Shown piece after piece: positions 15,728 through 25,198 of a DNA stretch of 64,000 bases (positions are counted from its first letter, which is position 1; the number at the start of each line of letters is the position of its first letter). A model generated the notes under the pieces. That model did not search any database. It was not told where the DNA came from and worked only from the letters and a program-made list of their open reading frames with translations. Source of the DNA: Bacillota bacterium. GTDB lineage: Bacteria > Bacillota > Clostridia > Peptostreptococcales > Acidaminobacteraceae. The translations under genes and the position numbers were made by a program. The stretch covers positions 1 to 64,000 of the forward strand of contig JAIUOA010000005.1 in assembly GCA_020161295.1 (NCBI GenBank). The letters are read 5' to 3'.

Positions 15728-17281
15728 TTAAGCCTCCTTCTGTGCAAGGGCATGCATCATTTTACCCACGAGTCGAACGGCTTGTGCATTAGACGGCATT
15801 ACGATGACGCCTTCCGCTTCAAGCTGTTCCTTTGATGATTCAAAGCCTTGAGGATCGCCTGATGTACCTGTGATCGATGCGACGTATACCACTGGTGCAC
15901 CTACTTTAGCTTTAAGCTTGCGTACAGAATCAGCCACTTCCCCAGCAGGATTTTCATGTGAGCCATAACCGATAACCACGTCCATGAGAACGATAGCCGT
16001 ACTTTCATCGATGTCTTTAAGCATTCTTTCAGTACGAGTAGAAGGATCGATCATCGGGTGAGGTCTTCCCACCGTAAACTGGTCTTCACCGAGATCTAAA
16101 CACGTATGTTTTCCAGTTACATTCAGATTTTCGAGTTCATACTCTGGAGAGAGTGGGATGTTTGAATAGATGCCACCAAATTGGTTACCCAGTAATTTCA
16201 TGGCTTCGTCAGCAAGTGTACCACCTGTATATAGGCCTCTTAGGAATTTTTGTGATGGTTTTAATGGTGAAATCGCCTGACTCACGATTTTAGAAACCTC
16301 TGAATCACTCATTTCAAATCCAGCGAAGTCATCAGCTGATTTTCCGTTTGCAGCAGCCACAGCTTTATAAGCAGTATCTTCCAGCGAGATACATGCAATT
16401 GCACCTGCTTTTCGAATCATTTCTAAATCGCCACCGATAAAATCCACAACAACCGGTTTAGAAGTTTCACTTACTTTTTTAAGAATCTTCTCTGCCACTT
16501 CTGGTGCTGGTGGCTTAGAAATCAGAACAATTACTTTTGTTTCAGGATCTGCGATAAGGGCATCAAATGATTGAAGCATCATCAAACCACCGATATCAGA
16601 CTTCAGGTCTCTACCACCGGTACCGATGACTTGAGAAACCCCCGACCCCAGGCGATCAATCAAAGATGTCACTTCTTGTGTACCCGTTCCTGAAGCACCA
16701 ATCACACCGATAGGTCCTCGTTTAACCACATTGGCAAATGCAAGTGCGATACCGTTGATAATGGCCGTACCACAGTCTGGTCCCATCATTAGGAGACCTC
16801 TATCAACTGCCTTCTGCTTTAACTTTTTCTCGGCTTCAACTGACACGTTATCAGAAAACAACATGACATGGATGTTTTCTTCTAGCAAACGATCCACTTC
16901 ATCCTCTGCATACTGTCCAGCAATTGAAACAACTGCAAGGTTTAACTCTGGAATCATTCCCTTTGCTGCGCTAAGTGTCACTGGACGGTACACGCTATCC
17001 CCAGACGCCTTTTTCTGCGTCAACAGTCTAGCCACCGTCTCTACCACCTCTGCCATCACTTGTTCATCTGAAACTTCAGCAGCGATAAAAAAATCGTTTG
17101 GTGATAAGCCGTCAATCGCTTCACCGCCGAGTCCGAGATTTGATGACAATTCCTTGTTCAGCTCCGTGCCCATTCCTACGAGCACTTCAGTAACACCTTC
17201 AATTTGCTTGATTTCTTTAGAAATCAACATCAAAGTGACTGAATCGTAGTAGGCATTTTTTCGGATGTCATAAAGAACCAT
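15728..17281 (-). CDS. fdrA: FdrA-family protein, AllF-like
   Basis: FdrA (AllF) resembles succinyl-CoA synthetase alpha-type CoA-binding proteins and is a component of the E. coli oxamic transcarbamylase with AllG and AllH. The Rossmann-like segment GPIGVIGASGTGTQEV (near 190-205), the preceding MMGPDCGTAI and the later GGRDLKSDIGG support the family. Length (517) is close to E. coli FdrA. A GGAGG site precedes the ATG. It sits in the order DUF2877, FdrA, 59-residue protein, DUF1116. No carbamate kinase gene is in the window, although the pathway would release carbamoyl phosphate. Confidence 0.9.
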   Translation of the reverse strand: MVLYDIRKNAYYDSVTLMLISKEIKQIEGVTEVLVGMGTELNKELSSNLGLGGEAIDGLSPNDFFIAAEVSDEQVMAEVVETVARLLTQKKASGDSVYRPVTLSAAKGMIPELNLAVVSIAGQYAEDEVDRLLEENIHVMLFSDNVSVEAEKKLKQKAVDRGLLMMGPDCGTAIINGIALAFANVVKRGPIGVIGASGTGTQEVTSLIDRLGSGVSQVIGTGGRDLKSDIGGLMMLQSFDALIADPETKVIVLISKPPAPEVAEKILKKVSETSKPVVVDFIGGDLEMIRKAGAIACISLEDTAYKAVAAANGKSADDFAGFEMSDSEVSKIVSQAISPLKPSQKFLRGLYTGGTLADEAMKLLGNQFGGIYSNIPLSPEYELENLNVTGKHTCLDLGEDQFTVGRPHPMIDPSTRTERMLKDIDESTAIVLMDVVIGYGSHENPAGEVADSVRKLKAKVGAPVVYVASITGTSGDPQGFESSKEQLEAEGVIVMPSNAQAVRLVGKMMHALAQKEA

Positions 17282-17294
17282 TTTTAAAGCCTCC

Positions 17295-18233
17295 TTATCG
17301 ATTAAACGCTCGACTCAATAGGATTCTCTGTGCGCAATAAATGCCAAACAGAAAATCAGTACCGGAAGATGCGCCATTATTGATTACTGCAATTGCTTTT
17401 TCTCTCACATGATCGCCACAATCGCTATAAATGGTTTCGATCAAGTTTCGATGTGCTGATGCGATTCTACCCTTTGAAGCATTTTTAAGCATGGCTTCAC
17501 TGACCGTCGTCGTCTTAGAAATACAGGAATTATATATTTGCTCTGTCATTTCGCGAATTCGTGTTTGGTCTTGCTTATTGATGGTGGATTCCAGATACAG
17601 TGTAATCATCATCCCCATTAAAAAATCATCCGAAGATGGTGTTAGCCCAGGACCAAAACCCACAAATCTAGGTAGAATGTTCGATAGCATTTCATACTCT
17701 TTATTTTTAAGGTGATTAACAAGTGTGATAAATACTTCTTCAATAAACTCTGTATACGTGTTATTTTTTGGAAGATTCATATGAGAGGGTTCAACCTGCA
17801 GCTGTTTTTCGAGAACTTTAATCAGTGGCAATAACCCACCATTATCTCCATTTATCAGCAACGCTTCTCTTATGATATCTGCACATTCTATAAAGATACG
17901 AGAATCGAATTTCAAAGCACTGGTCTCAAAATCCGCTTGCCATATGTCTGCCGATATGAACTCCAATTGCCAGTTGAGACGTTTGAAAGAAATTTTGCTG
18001 TCCGTTACCATAACGATGTCATCTGATACCATTTTCTTAACGACTGAACGGTTGAAGGGAGCTTGCAACGTCATCGGTGCCATCATTTTATTCTCAGAAA
18101 TCAAAGTGATAAGTTCACCTTGATGATCGATTAAATTGATCACATCTTTGAAGATGGAATGCACCCTTGCTTCAAAAGGTGCTGAATCGGTCAGATAATT
18201 TTTTAAGTCTGACGCAATCATTTTTACGTGCAT
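17295..18233 (-). CDS. DUF2877 protein, AllH-like
   Basis: DUF2877 (YlbF/AllH) proteins are the third component of the E. coli oxamic transcarbamylase. The hallmark GFGPGLTPSSDDFLMG is at about 192-207, and the region preceding it is variable, as is usual. An AAGGAG site precedes the ATG; the gene starts 9 nt after pucR ends. Together with the FdrA- and DUF1116-type genes it makes a complete three-component set. Its individual biochemical role in the complex is not something the sequence shows. Confidence 0.85.
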   Translation of the reverse strand: MHVKMIASDLKNYLTDSAPFEARVHSIFKDVINLIDHQGELITLISENKMMAPMTLQAPFNRSVVKKMVSDDIVMVTDSKISFKRLNWQLEFISADIWQADFETSALKFDSRIFIECADIIREALLINGDNGGLLPLIKVLEKQLQVEPSHMNLPKNNTYTEFIEEVFITLVNHLKNKEYEMLSNILPRFVGFGPGLTPSSDDFLMGMMITLYLESTINKQDQTRIREMTEQIYNSCISKTTTVSEAMLKNASKGRIASAHRNLIETIYSDCGDHVREKAIAVINNGASSGTDFLFGIYCAQRILLSRAFNR

Positions 18234-18242
18234 AGGCTCTCC

Positions 18243-19940
18243 TTACTTTTGGGCATCCAGTTTAATAACATCTAATATTTTTAGTGCAATGTGGACATTT
18301 AGCGACACATTTTGATCACTTAAGTCAATATTGCCAATCTCTTTGATACGTTGCATACGGTAAATGACGGTGTTGTAATGCGTAAACATCTCTTCAGAGA
18401 CCTTTTTTAAGTTACAGCCACATTTATAGTACATCTTTAGAGTGTTTAGTAGTTCCGCATCCTTTTCGCGGTCATACTTCACGATATCTCCTAAAATTTC
18501 CATGAAAAACTGGACCAGTTCTGGTTGGATCGTTTCATTTGAAAGTATTCGATAGATGCCTAAATCGTCAAAGTGAAGCATGCGTTCCTTTTGATTACCA
18601 AGGGATAATTTTTGAATGGCCCGCTCTGCTTCAAGCCTACTTTTATAGAGTGAATGAATTTCTTTGTACACTCGCCCCATACCTACCAGTAGCTTAGACT
18701 CTAATCCCTCTAACTTGGCAAAGTTGACGAAATCTTTAGTGAACTGAATCATTTCACCTTTTACAAGCTCTTGGTTCATAAATGGATCAAATCCGATCAT
18801 AAAAATCACGCGGTCGCTTTTGTTACCGTAGATCAGTTCACCTTTATGATAGCGCTGCATGCGTTCGACGACACTCACCAATTTGGCGTTCATTTGCTTA
18901 ATAATCTGTGAATTATTAGGCGTCATTCGCACTTCTGTGGCGTTGTCTTGAACTTTCGCTAAAACCACACCATAGGCCTTCGTTTTATTGAATTCGAAGT
19001 AATTTAATTTTTCGATAGCCCTGATTCGATGACTTTCTTGATCTGATAAGAGCTCCTCGATAAATTCAATTTTGTGTTTATTTTCATTTTCATAAATAGA
19101 TAATTTTTTTGCAGAGTGCAGGGCGATTAGTGACGCCGCTGCTTCAATCATAAAAAGTGTCTTTTCTGCTACTTTCTCATCAATATTCCAGATAATTACA
19201 TGTCCATAGAGGACATCTCCTGAATAAATGGGAATCATCAATCGTTTGACTTCGATATCAAAGATGACATCTGTATACGCTTCAATTCCTTGACTCTGAT
19301 AAACCCTTTTAAATTTACCTTGCTTTGTCGTACGCATGGATTCGATCAAATCGGTAAGTGCAATCTCTAGTCCAGGCTCACATACCAAGGTATATTCTTT
19401 AAACAGTTCTTCCGTAATTGCCACAGGTGCATCCACCACTTGATGGATCATGGTGGCAATTTCTTGAAGGTCACCACCTTTTAGCATGATTTCCTTAAGG
19501 CGATTATTAAACTGGTCGATTTGAACGAGTAAACTGGCTTGATTGTTTACGATCGTCGTGAGTACCGCCGTTATTAAATCGCTAAACGAAACCTCCTGAG
19601 GAATGGAAATAATGGGAAATCCCAATTTGTTTGATAATTCGATAACAGATGCAGGCAACTCTTCGATATAGCGTTTCATCTTAATCGCCATTCCCACGAC
19701 GCCAATACTGTTCATCTTCGGAATCATTTCTCCTAAACGCTCAACATTGTCCTTTATGGAATACGCTGTCGTCATAAGAAACTCTCCAGGTTGTAGCCAG
19801 GGCATAATGTCTGGAACTTCCATAACGTTTACTTTCGTTACGCTACGGTTAAGTCCATTAAATCCGCTGATCACTTCGCAGCCCTTAAATACATCGAGCG
19901 CGATGACTTCACTTAGTTGAACTCCCATCTTATTCTGCAT
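18243..19940 (-). CDS. pucR: PucR-family transcriptional regulator
   Basis: PucR of Bacillus subtilis controls purine and allantoin catabolism. This protein has the N-terminal PucR domain (GVVGMAIKM, FPIISIPQEVSFSDLITAVL region, about 1-125), a variable centre and a C-terminal helix-turn-helix (about 490-560) with CNLKKVSEEMFTHYNTVIYRMQRI. It starts with ATG after AGGAGG and precedes the AllH-like gene, probably cotranscribed. Given its neighbours, it is the likely regulator of the island in response to a purine degradation product. Its binding sites were not recognised. Confidence 0.92.
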   Translation of the reverse strand: MQNKMGVQLSEVIALDVFKGCEVISGFNGLNRSVTKVNVMEVPDIMPWLQPGEFLMTTAYSIKDNVERLGEMIPKMNSIGVVGMAIKMKRYIEELPASVIELSNKLGFPIISIPQEVSFSDLITAVLTTIVNNQASLLVQIDQFNNRLKEIMLKGGDLQEIATMIHQVVDAPVAITEELFKEYTLVCEPGLEIALTDLIESMRTTKQGKFKRVYQSQGIEAYTDVIFDIEVKRLMIPIYSGDVLYGHVIIWNIDEKVAEKTLFMIEAAASLIALHSAKKLSIYENENKHKIEFIEELLSDQESHRIRAIEKLNYFEFNKTKAYGVVLAKVQDNATEVRMTPNNSQIIKQMNAKLVSVVERMQRYHKGELIYGNKSDRVIFMIGFDPFMNQELVKGEMIQFTKDFVNFAKLEGLESKLLVGMGRVYKEIHSLYKSRLEAERAIQKLSLGNQKERMLHFDDLGIYRILSNETIQPELVQFFMEILGDIVKYDREKDAELLNTLKMYYKCGCNLKKVSEEMFTHYNTVIYRMQRIKEIGNIDLSDQNVSLNVHIALKILDVIKLDAQK

Positions 19941-19957
19941 GGCAACCTCCTAATAAC

Positions 19958-19963
19958 ATTATA
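19958..19963 (-). promoter_or_regulatory. Minus-10 box upstream of pucR
   Basis: A perfect TATAAT on the minus strand lies 18 nt ahead of the pucR ATG, just before the AGGAGG site. The minus-35 region at 17-18 nt is poor (TGAATA). This close spacing would give a very short leader, so the call is tentative. Confidence 0.3.
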
Positions 19964-20047
19964 CTTAATTTTCCGTAAAATATTCACGTTTCTTTTTGTT
20001 ATTAGGATACAATAAAAACCGAAGTTAATCAACGAATCATTGTGTTT

Positions 20048-20084
20048 TAAAAACAAACAGTGCCAGTAATAAATTACTGGCACT
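20048..20084 (-). terminator. Rho-independent terminator after the NCS2 permease
   Basis: A perfect inverted repeat, AGTGCCAGTAA and TTACTGGCACT with a four-base loop (20059-20084), is followed on the minus strand by GTTTGTTTTT. It begins 23 nt past the permease stop and separates it from pucR. Confidence 0.85.
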
Positions 20085-20106
20085 GAGGGTTAACGGGAAG
20101 TTTGTT

Positions 20107-21321
20107 TTATTCTGGTAATACGACGTTTAATAAGATACCAATGATTGCTGCAAGCGCCATACCTTCAAGGCTAAGTGACAGTGCGCCGATAGTGATCGGA
20201 AGTACTGCGCCACCTAAACCTAAAACAAGGATAACAGCAGCGATAATAAGGTTTCTAGACTTTGTAAAGTCAACTTGGTTTTCAACGAGTGTTCTAGCGC
20301 CGATCGATGCAATCATACCGAAGAGTACGATTGAGATACCGCCGATGATTGCTGTTGGAATCGTAGAAATTAATGAACCGAGTTTAGGGATAACACCAAG
20401 TAACATCGCAAATACTGCAGCGAGTTGCATGATTTTAGGATCCCATGCTTTAGTAAGCGCAAGTACACCTGTATTCTCAGAATAAGTAGTATTTGCTGGT
20501 CCACCGAACATCGCAGAAACTGATGTCGCGATACCATCGCCCATTAATGTTCTTACGAGACCTGGTGATTTTAAGAAGTCTTTTTTAACAGTTGCACCGA
20601 TGGCGATTACGTCACCGATATGCTCAACCATCGTAGCAAGTGCGATAGGCGCAACAACTAAGATGGCTTCAAGGTTAAATTTTGCAAGTGAGAAACCAGG
20701 CATACCCACCCAACCAGCTTCTTGAACAGCAGTAAAGTCAACTTTACCGAGTACAACAGCGATAAGGTAAGTCGTAATCAAACCAATGATAACTGGAATG
20801 ATTTGTAAGAACCCTTTTGCAAATACGCTGACCGCTGTTACCACACAGAATGCGATTACTGCTAATAGCCAGTCGGAGGACGCCATGCTTACTGCAGTTG
20901 GCGCAAGTTTAAGACCGATAACAATGATGATCGGACCAGTTACAATTGGTGGGAAAAACTTGACGACTTTTTCAGTACCGAAAATTTTAATAAGTGCAGC
21001 GAGAATCAAATAAATTAAACCTGCTACGACGATACCACCACGCGCATACTCGAGACCATGTGTTTCAGCAACTGCTAAAATCGGTGCGATAAATGCGAAT
21101 GAAGAGCCTAAGAATGCAGGTACTTGACCTTTAGTGATCAAGTGGAAAAGAATTGTACCAACGCCTGCTAAGAATAATGAAGCCGATACGTTTAAACCTG
21201 TGATGATCGGAACGAGTACTGTTGCACCGAACATTGTGAATGTGTGTTGAAGCCCCAATGTTAAAAATTTACCCTTGCTTAACTGGGTAACGTCTTGGAT
21301 TGCATGATCATTAACTGCCAT
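20107..21321 (-). CDS. NCS2-family nucleobase permease (uracil/xanthine type)
   Basis: A proton-coupled nucleobase importer of the cytoplasmic membrane. The opening LGLQHTFTMFGATVLVPIITGL is typical of the UraA/PyrP/PbuX group, followed by about 12 hydrophobic segments with the PAFLGSSFAFIAP stretch near 70 and GGPANTTYSENTG near 255-267. Length (404) is on the short side but complete. A GGGGAGGG site precedes ATG. It is flanked by pucR and the xanthine-dehydrogenase genes, so xanthine, uric acid or hypoxanthine is the likely cargo; uracil cannot be excluded. A structured leader upstream is marked separately. Confidence 0.92.
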   Translation of the reverse strand: MAVNDHAIQDVTQLSKGKFLTLGLQHTFTMFGATVLVPIITGLNVSASLFLAGVGTILFHLITKGQVPAFLGSSFAFIAPILAVAETHGLEYARGGIVVAGLIYLILAALIKIFGTEKVVKFFPPIVTGPIIIVIGLKLAPTAVSMASSDWLLAVIAFCVVTAVSVFAKGFLQIIPVIIGLITTYLIAVVLGKVDFTAVQEAGWVGMPGFSLAKFNLEAILVVAPIALATMVEHIGDVIAIGATVKKDFLKSPGLVRTLMGDGIATSVSAMFGGPANTTYSENTGVLALTKAWDPKIMQLAAVFAMLLGVIPKLGSLISTIPTAIIGGISIVLFGMIASIGARTLVENQVDFTKSRNLIIAAVILVLGLGGAVLPITIGALSLSLEGMALAAIIGILLNVVLPE

Positions 21322-21370
21322 AAAAACCCTCCCCTATTTTGTTCTTCTCCGTTAACCTAATTTCTTTATT

Positions 21371-21409
21371 TTAGCGAACCCATGCCTAAACATGAGAAAC
21401 ACTCGCTAA
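21371..21409 (-). promoter_or_regulatory. Structured leader hairpin upstream of the NCS2 permease
   Basis: Seven-bp outer arms TTAGCGA (21371-21377) and TCGCTAA (21403-21409) enclose an inner CATG/CATG stem with a six-base loop. It would lie in the 5' leader, about 50 nt before the start codon. No T run follows, so it is not an ordinary terminator. It does not match the purine riboswitch core. It may be an operator, an RNA switch or chance. Confidence 0.4.
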
Positions 21410-21432
21410 CGCGGTTTGCATTTCATCTTCTT

Positions 21433-21443
21433 ATTATATTATA
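21433..21443 (-). promoter_or_regulatory. Minus-10 region upstream of the NCS2 permease
   Basis: Two overlapping TATAAT boxes (TATAATATAAT on the minus strand) lie about 25 nt upstream of the hairpin. Transcription would start just before that hairpin and carry it in the leader. The minus-35 candidate is weak. Confidence 0.35.
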
Positions 21444-21554
21444 AACTTTTGTAATATGAAATCTCATTATTGTAATAGACTAAATATTTATCATTTCGTA
21501 ATATTTTATTTGGTGCTAGGCACTAATAGGTTCAGCCGATTCTTGGCATGCGAT

Positions 21555-22046
21555 TTATTTTCGAATCGATTGATTATTTTGTATCCGTTCTTGTGCAAGG
21601 TTTACAGCCTTTTGGATGCCTTCGTAACCGGTACATCTGCACAAATTACTGCTTAACCAATCATTTTTTACTGATTCATCAGCTTCAGGATGGGATTCTA
21701 GAAGTGCATAGGTGTTCATAATAAACCCTGCCGTGCAATAACCGCACTGAAAACCGCCCATTTCGTGATAGGCCTTTTGGACTTCTGTATCTTTAAGGCC
21801 TTCAACTGTGATCACCTTCTTACCGATGGCTTCGACGGCCAATACCAGGCATGACTTAACTGGTATCCCCTCTATCAACACGGTACACGCACCACAATCA
21901 CCATTTTCACAGCCACCTTTTGGTCCCATGACCCCCGCCTGCTCTCTCAAAACTCTAAGCAGCGTATCACCTGGTCGCAATACAACTGGGAACTCTTCTC
22001 CATTTACATGGAGTAACGCTTCACTTAATCCGTGTATGACGATCAT
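21555..22046 (-). CDS. Molybdenum hydroxylase [2Fe-2S] subunit (xanthine dehydrogenase type)
   Basis: Small electron-transfer subunit with two [2Fe-2S] clusters. The plant-type ferredoxin cluster motif is GCENGDCGACTVL, with a fourth Cys in VKSCL. The second cluster is ligated by QCGYCTAG and NLCRCTGY. Length (163) is standard. The ATG chosen overlaps the FAD-subunit stop (ATGA) with GGAGGTGA ahead. It is the last gene of the amidase-chemoreceptor-hydroxylase run. Electrons pass from the molybdenum site through these clusters to FAD on the next subunit. Confidence 0.94.
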   Translation of the reverse strand: MIVIHGLSEALLHVNGEEFPVVLRPGDTLLRVLREQAGVMGPKGGCENGDCGACTVLIEGIPVKSCLVLAVEAIGKKVITVEGLKDTEVQKAYHEMGGFQCGYCTAGFIMNTYALLESHPEADESVKNDWLSSNLCRCTGYEGIQKAVNLAQERIQNNQSIRK

Positions 22047-22858
22047 GAGATCACCTCCAGCCATTCAGTTAGTGCACTTTTCAGTAGATGGTTTCTATAG
22101 TCTGCAGAGCAACGGTCGTCTGATTTTGCCTGACCATTGAAAGTTTCCATAAGTGCCTCAGGTAACTGCCCAATCGAATTGAACTTCGCAATCGGCATCG
22201 TCGTATATACAGGGAAACTGGCGAAACCAGACAGTCCAACTGTAACGATTTCGTCGTTTGCCATCACCACCAAGTGAACAGTGGGATAATCTACGCCGAT
22301 GGATTCAGTAAACCGTTTGTGGAAAGCCCATTTAGGATGACGTTTCGGGAGTACGATCTGATAAAGCAATGCGTTATTCGTTAAGAGCATACGTTTATCA
22401 AAAACTTCGCTAAGTTTTTTTCTGATGCGCTGCCCATTTTGAAGAAGAACAACTTCAGCGTCCATTCCGATTAAAGGCAATACGGCTTCCCTGTAAGGTA
22501 ATCTGCCACATAGATTACCACCGATGGTCAAAACGTTACGAATCGTACGGTCAGCTATTTTCGCACAGACTCTAGCAAGTAAGCTTTCAGGCATCTGATC
22601 GATAATGACATTAAGCGGGACAGCAGCACCGATGATATATTCATCGCTCATTTCAGTGACCTGTGTCAACTCATGTATGCCCTTTATATCGATCAATGCA
22701 TTGGTTTGTAATTTGTTTTGGCGAAGCGCAGATACAATTTCAGTACCTCCAGAATAATAAGTAAACCTATCACCTTTTTCGGTCAACGCTGTCACACACT
22801 GACTAAGCTCTTCTACCGATTCAGGTTTATAGTAGACTAAATCCGCTGTTATAATCAT
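22043..22858 (-). CDS. Molybdenum hydroxylase FAD-binding subunit
   Basis: Medium subunit of the xanthine-dehydrogenase-type enzyme, which binds FAD in a PCMH-type fold. The flavin-binding segments are YYSGGTEIV (near 31-39) and TIGGNLCGRLPYREAVLPL (near 102-120). Length is 271 residues from the ATG that overlaps the large-subunit stop (ATGA) and follows AGGAGG by seven nt. The stretch has no TGGT-type serine pattern unusual enough to suggest inactivity. Translational coupling to both neighbours argues for equal subunit stoichiometry. Confidence 0.92.
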   Translation of the reverse strand: MIITADLVYYKPESVEELSQCVTALTEKGDRFTYYSGGTEIVSALRQNKLQTNALIDIKGIHELTQVTEMSDEYIIGAAVPLNVIIDQMPESLLARVCAKIADRTIRNVLTIGGNLCGRLPYREAVLPLIGMDAEVVLLQNGQRIRKKLSEVFDKRMLLTNNALLYQIVLPKRHPKWAFHKRFTESIGVDYPTVHLVVMANDEIVTVGLSGFASFPVYTTMPIAKFNSIGQLPEALMETFNGQAKSDDRCSADYRNHLLKSALTEWLEVIS

Positions 22859-25185
22859 CGTTTGACCTCCTGCGCTTTTTTCCAAAGGCGTTCTGGTGTT
22901 ATGGGGATTTGACTGACTGTGTTACCTGCTACGCGCGATAATGCATTGGCGATAGCGCCTGGCATACCGATGACCGACTGTTCACCAAGTCCTCTGGCAC
23001 CGAATGGACCATCATACTGAGGCGACTCTAAGAACTCCACTTCATATTTTGGGGCTTCTGTCATCCGCATGATTTTATAATCGCGAAGACTGTCGTTGCT
23101 GATTTGTCCTCGGGTGTTCCATTTAAAACCTTCAAAAACGGTATACCCGATACCCATGGCCATCCCGCCGATGATTTGACCTCGGGCCATCTCGGGATTC
23201 ACAACCTTCCCCACGTCAATACAACAAACAGCCTTGTTTATTTTATAGTGATAGGTTCTCAGATCCACTTCAATTTCCACACCTTCAGCACCCAAAGTCC
23301 ATTCTAAATCAGGATGTCCTTCGCCAGTGAGCGAATCAATATCGGTGAGTCCTTTTGCGATATATTTGCCCACGCCGATCACCTGTCCTCTAATGGCATT
23401 GCCGTTTGGATACACATAGCCTAGTGCGATCTGTGACATGGATAGGCCATGCTCCGGTTCATCCTCCACAAACACGCGTCCATCAGCCACGACGAGATCA
23501 CGCGGTGGTACTCGTAATACCTCAGATGCCGTTTGTTTAAACTGAGCAATCGCGTCTTCACAAGCTTCAATCAAAGCGACGCCTGCCATCATGAGTCCTC
23601 TACTGGCAGCTGTCGCCCAATCACTAGGTGAGATTCGCGTATTGACTTCAAGCTCAACGTGAATTTTATCTAGAGGTAGCTTAAACATCTCTGCCGCAAT
23701 TTGAGTGAGTCCCGTTTTCGTTCCCTGACCGATTTCCACCACACCTGTGTGCACGTTTACGCTTCCATCGGCGTTAAAGGTGACGATGGCACCTGCATCG
23801 GTATTCGTCGGCATAGCCGGCGCTTTCCATAGGCCACTGATACCTTTAGTGAGGACGCGGTGCTCATCAAGTTTGATAACTTCACCGATATTGCCACCTA
23901 GGAGCGCTTCTACGCGTAGTAAACAGGTTTCTAGATCACCCGTACTCCTGTTGAGCTTACTTTGCCCTGGCGTCGTATCTCCAGGTTTAATGGCGTTAAT
24001 CCGCCTAAACATAGCTGGGTCCATGTTTAGCGATTTAGCTAATAGCTCCATCCCACTCTCTATGGCGAAGCCCATTTCTATATGACCAAATCCCCTATAT
24101 GCGGTTGCAAATGGTAGATTCGTATAAACACAAAGCGAATCACATGAGACATTATCAACGCGGTAAGGTCCCGTACATGAAATGGCAGCCGCACGACTTA
24201 CATTGACAGCATAATCTGCATAGCCACCACTATTAAAGGCATAGTAAAGGTCCATAGCCGTTAGCTTCCCTTCAGCATCGGCACCCATCTTCACTTTTGC
24301 CGATAAACCGATGTGCCCTGGAGACGTTACCAAATCCTCTTCCCTGCTATTTACTAGCTTAACGGTTCGTCCACCCACTTTTTTAGAGAGGATATAGGCG
24401 AGTCCCTCCAGCTGGATGCCCGCTTTACCACCAAATCCACCGCCCACCAGTGGTGCTTTAACCACGAGTTTGCCAGGATCGATTTTAAAAAAGGTGCTCA
24501 TAAGTCCCTTCACTACAAATGGCGCTTGTGTACTGGAGGTAATCAAGATATCACCTGACGATTTAATTTCTGCGATGGCGATGCGTGGTTCCATGGCCAC
24601 GTGATCACCTGGTGGAATATGAACCTCCGTTTCGATGATATGCGTCGCATTTTTAAAACCAACTTCGATATCGCCTTTTCTGATGCGCGTACGATTGGCG
24701 ATATTCGTGCCTGGCTCTGGATGGATGGGCGGAATATGACTGTAATCTGCCATGTGCTCATGAATAACGGGTGCACCCTCTGCTAATGCTTCTACCGGTG
24801 ATAATACAGGTTTTAATACTTCATACTCAACCTTAATGAGATCACGGGCTTTACAGGCTTGACGATACGTGCTCGCCACGACGGCTGCTACGACTTCACC
24901 ATAATAACGAACCACCTCTCTCGCGATGGGTGGTTTGTCACATAAATAGAGACCAAGATTTTGATTAAAATCCTCTCCCGTTATAACGGCTTTTACGCCC
25001 GGTTGTTTTAGTGCTTCAGAATAATCGATTTTAATGATGCGCGCATAAGCATGTGGGCTCGTTTTTAAAGCGCCATGTAGCATGTGCGCAGAGTGATCAT
25101 CGTTTGCATAACGAATACTGCCCCTTACTTTATCCGGGCCTTCTTTTCTCAGTGGTGATTTACCGATTTGCTGCATCTCATTCAT
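22855..25185 (-). CDS. Molybdenum hydroxylase large, molybdopterin-binding subunit
   Basis: Catalytic subunit of a xanthine-dehydrogenase-type enzyme. It contains GGGFGGKAG (near 250-258, numbering from the chosen ATG), the AYRGFGHIE segment near 360 and the catalytic glutamate motif GARGLGEQSVIG near the C-terminus. The start is the ATG 14 nt downstream of the chemoreceptor stop, preceded by AGGAGG; a longer frame upstream lacks a site. AYRGFG rather than AFRGFGGPQ separates it from classical xanthine dehydrogenases and from the second large subunit in this window, so the substrate may be another purine or N-heterocycle. Confidence 0.92.
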   Translation of the reverse strand: MNEMQQIGKSPLRKEGPDKVRGSIRYANDDHSAHMLHGALKTSPHAYARIIKIDYSEALKQPGVKAVITGEDFNQNLGLYLCDKPPIAREVVRYYGEVVAAVVASTYRQACKARDLIKVEYEVLKPVLSPVEALAEGAPVIHEHMADYSHIPPIHPEPGTNIANRTRIRKGDIEVGFKNATHIIETEVHIPPGDHVAMEPRIAIAEIKSSGDILITSSTQAPFVVKGLMSTFFKIDPGKLVVKAPLVGGGFGGKAGIQLEGLAYILSKKVGGRTVKLVNSREEDLVTSPGHIGLSAKVKMGADAEGKLTAMDLYYAFNSGGYADYAVNVSRAAAISCTGPYRVDNVSCDSLCVYTNLPFATAYRGFGHIEMGFAIESGMELLAKSLNMDPAMFRRINAIKPGDTTPGQSKLNRSTGDLETCLLRVEALLGGNIGEVIKLDEHRVLTKGISGLWKAPAMPTNTDAGAIVTFNADGSVNVHTGVVEIGQGTKTGLTQIAAEMFKLPLDKIHVELEVNTRISPSDWATAASRGLMMAGVALIEACEDAIAQFKQTASEVLRVPPRDLVVADGRVFVEDEPEHGLSMSQIALGYVYPNGNAIRGQVIGVGKYIAKGLTDIDSLTGEGHPDLEWTLGAEGVEIEVDLRTYHYKINKAVCCIDVGKVVNPEMARGQIIGGMAMGIGYTVFEGFKWNTRGQISNDSLRDYKIMRMTEAPKYEVEFLESPQYDGPFGARGLGEQSVIGMPGAIANALSRVAGNTVSQIPITPERLWKKAQEVKR

Positions 25186-25198
25186 AATTCCTCCTGAA

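Noticed and set aside
16731..17249. A 172-codon plus-strand open frame opposite the FdrA-like gene
   Set aside because: Antisense to a well-supported gene, with low-complexity Ser/Thr/Ala text; no independent evidence of coding.
21322..21554. A guanine/adenine riboswitch before the nucleobase permease
   Set aside because: The conserved three-way junction core was not found in the minus-strand leader; only an unrelated hairpin is present.
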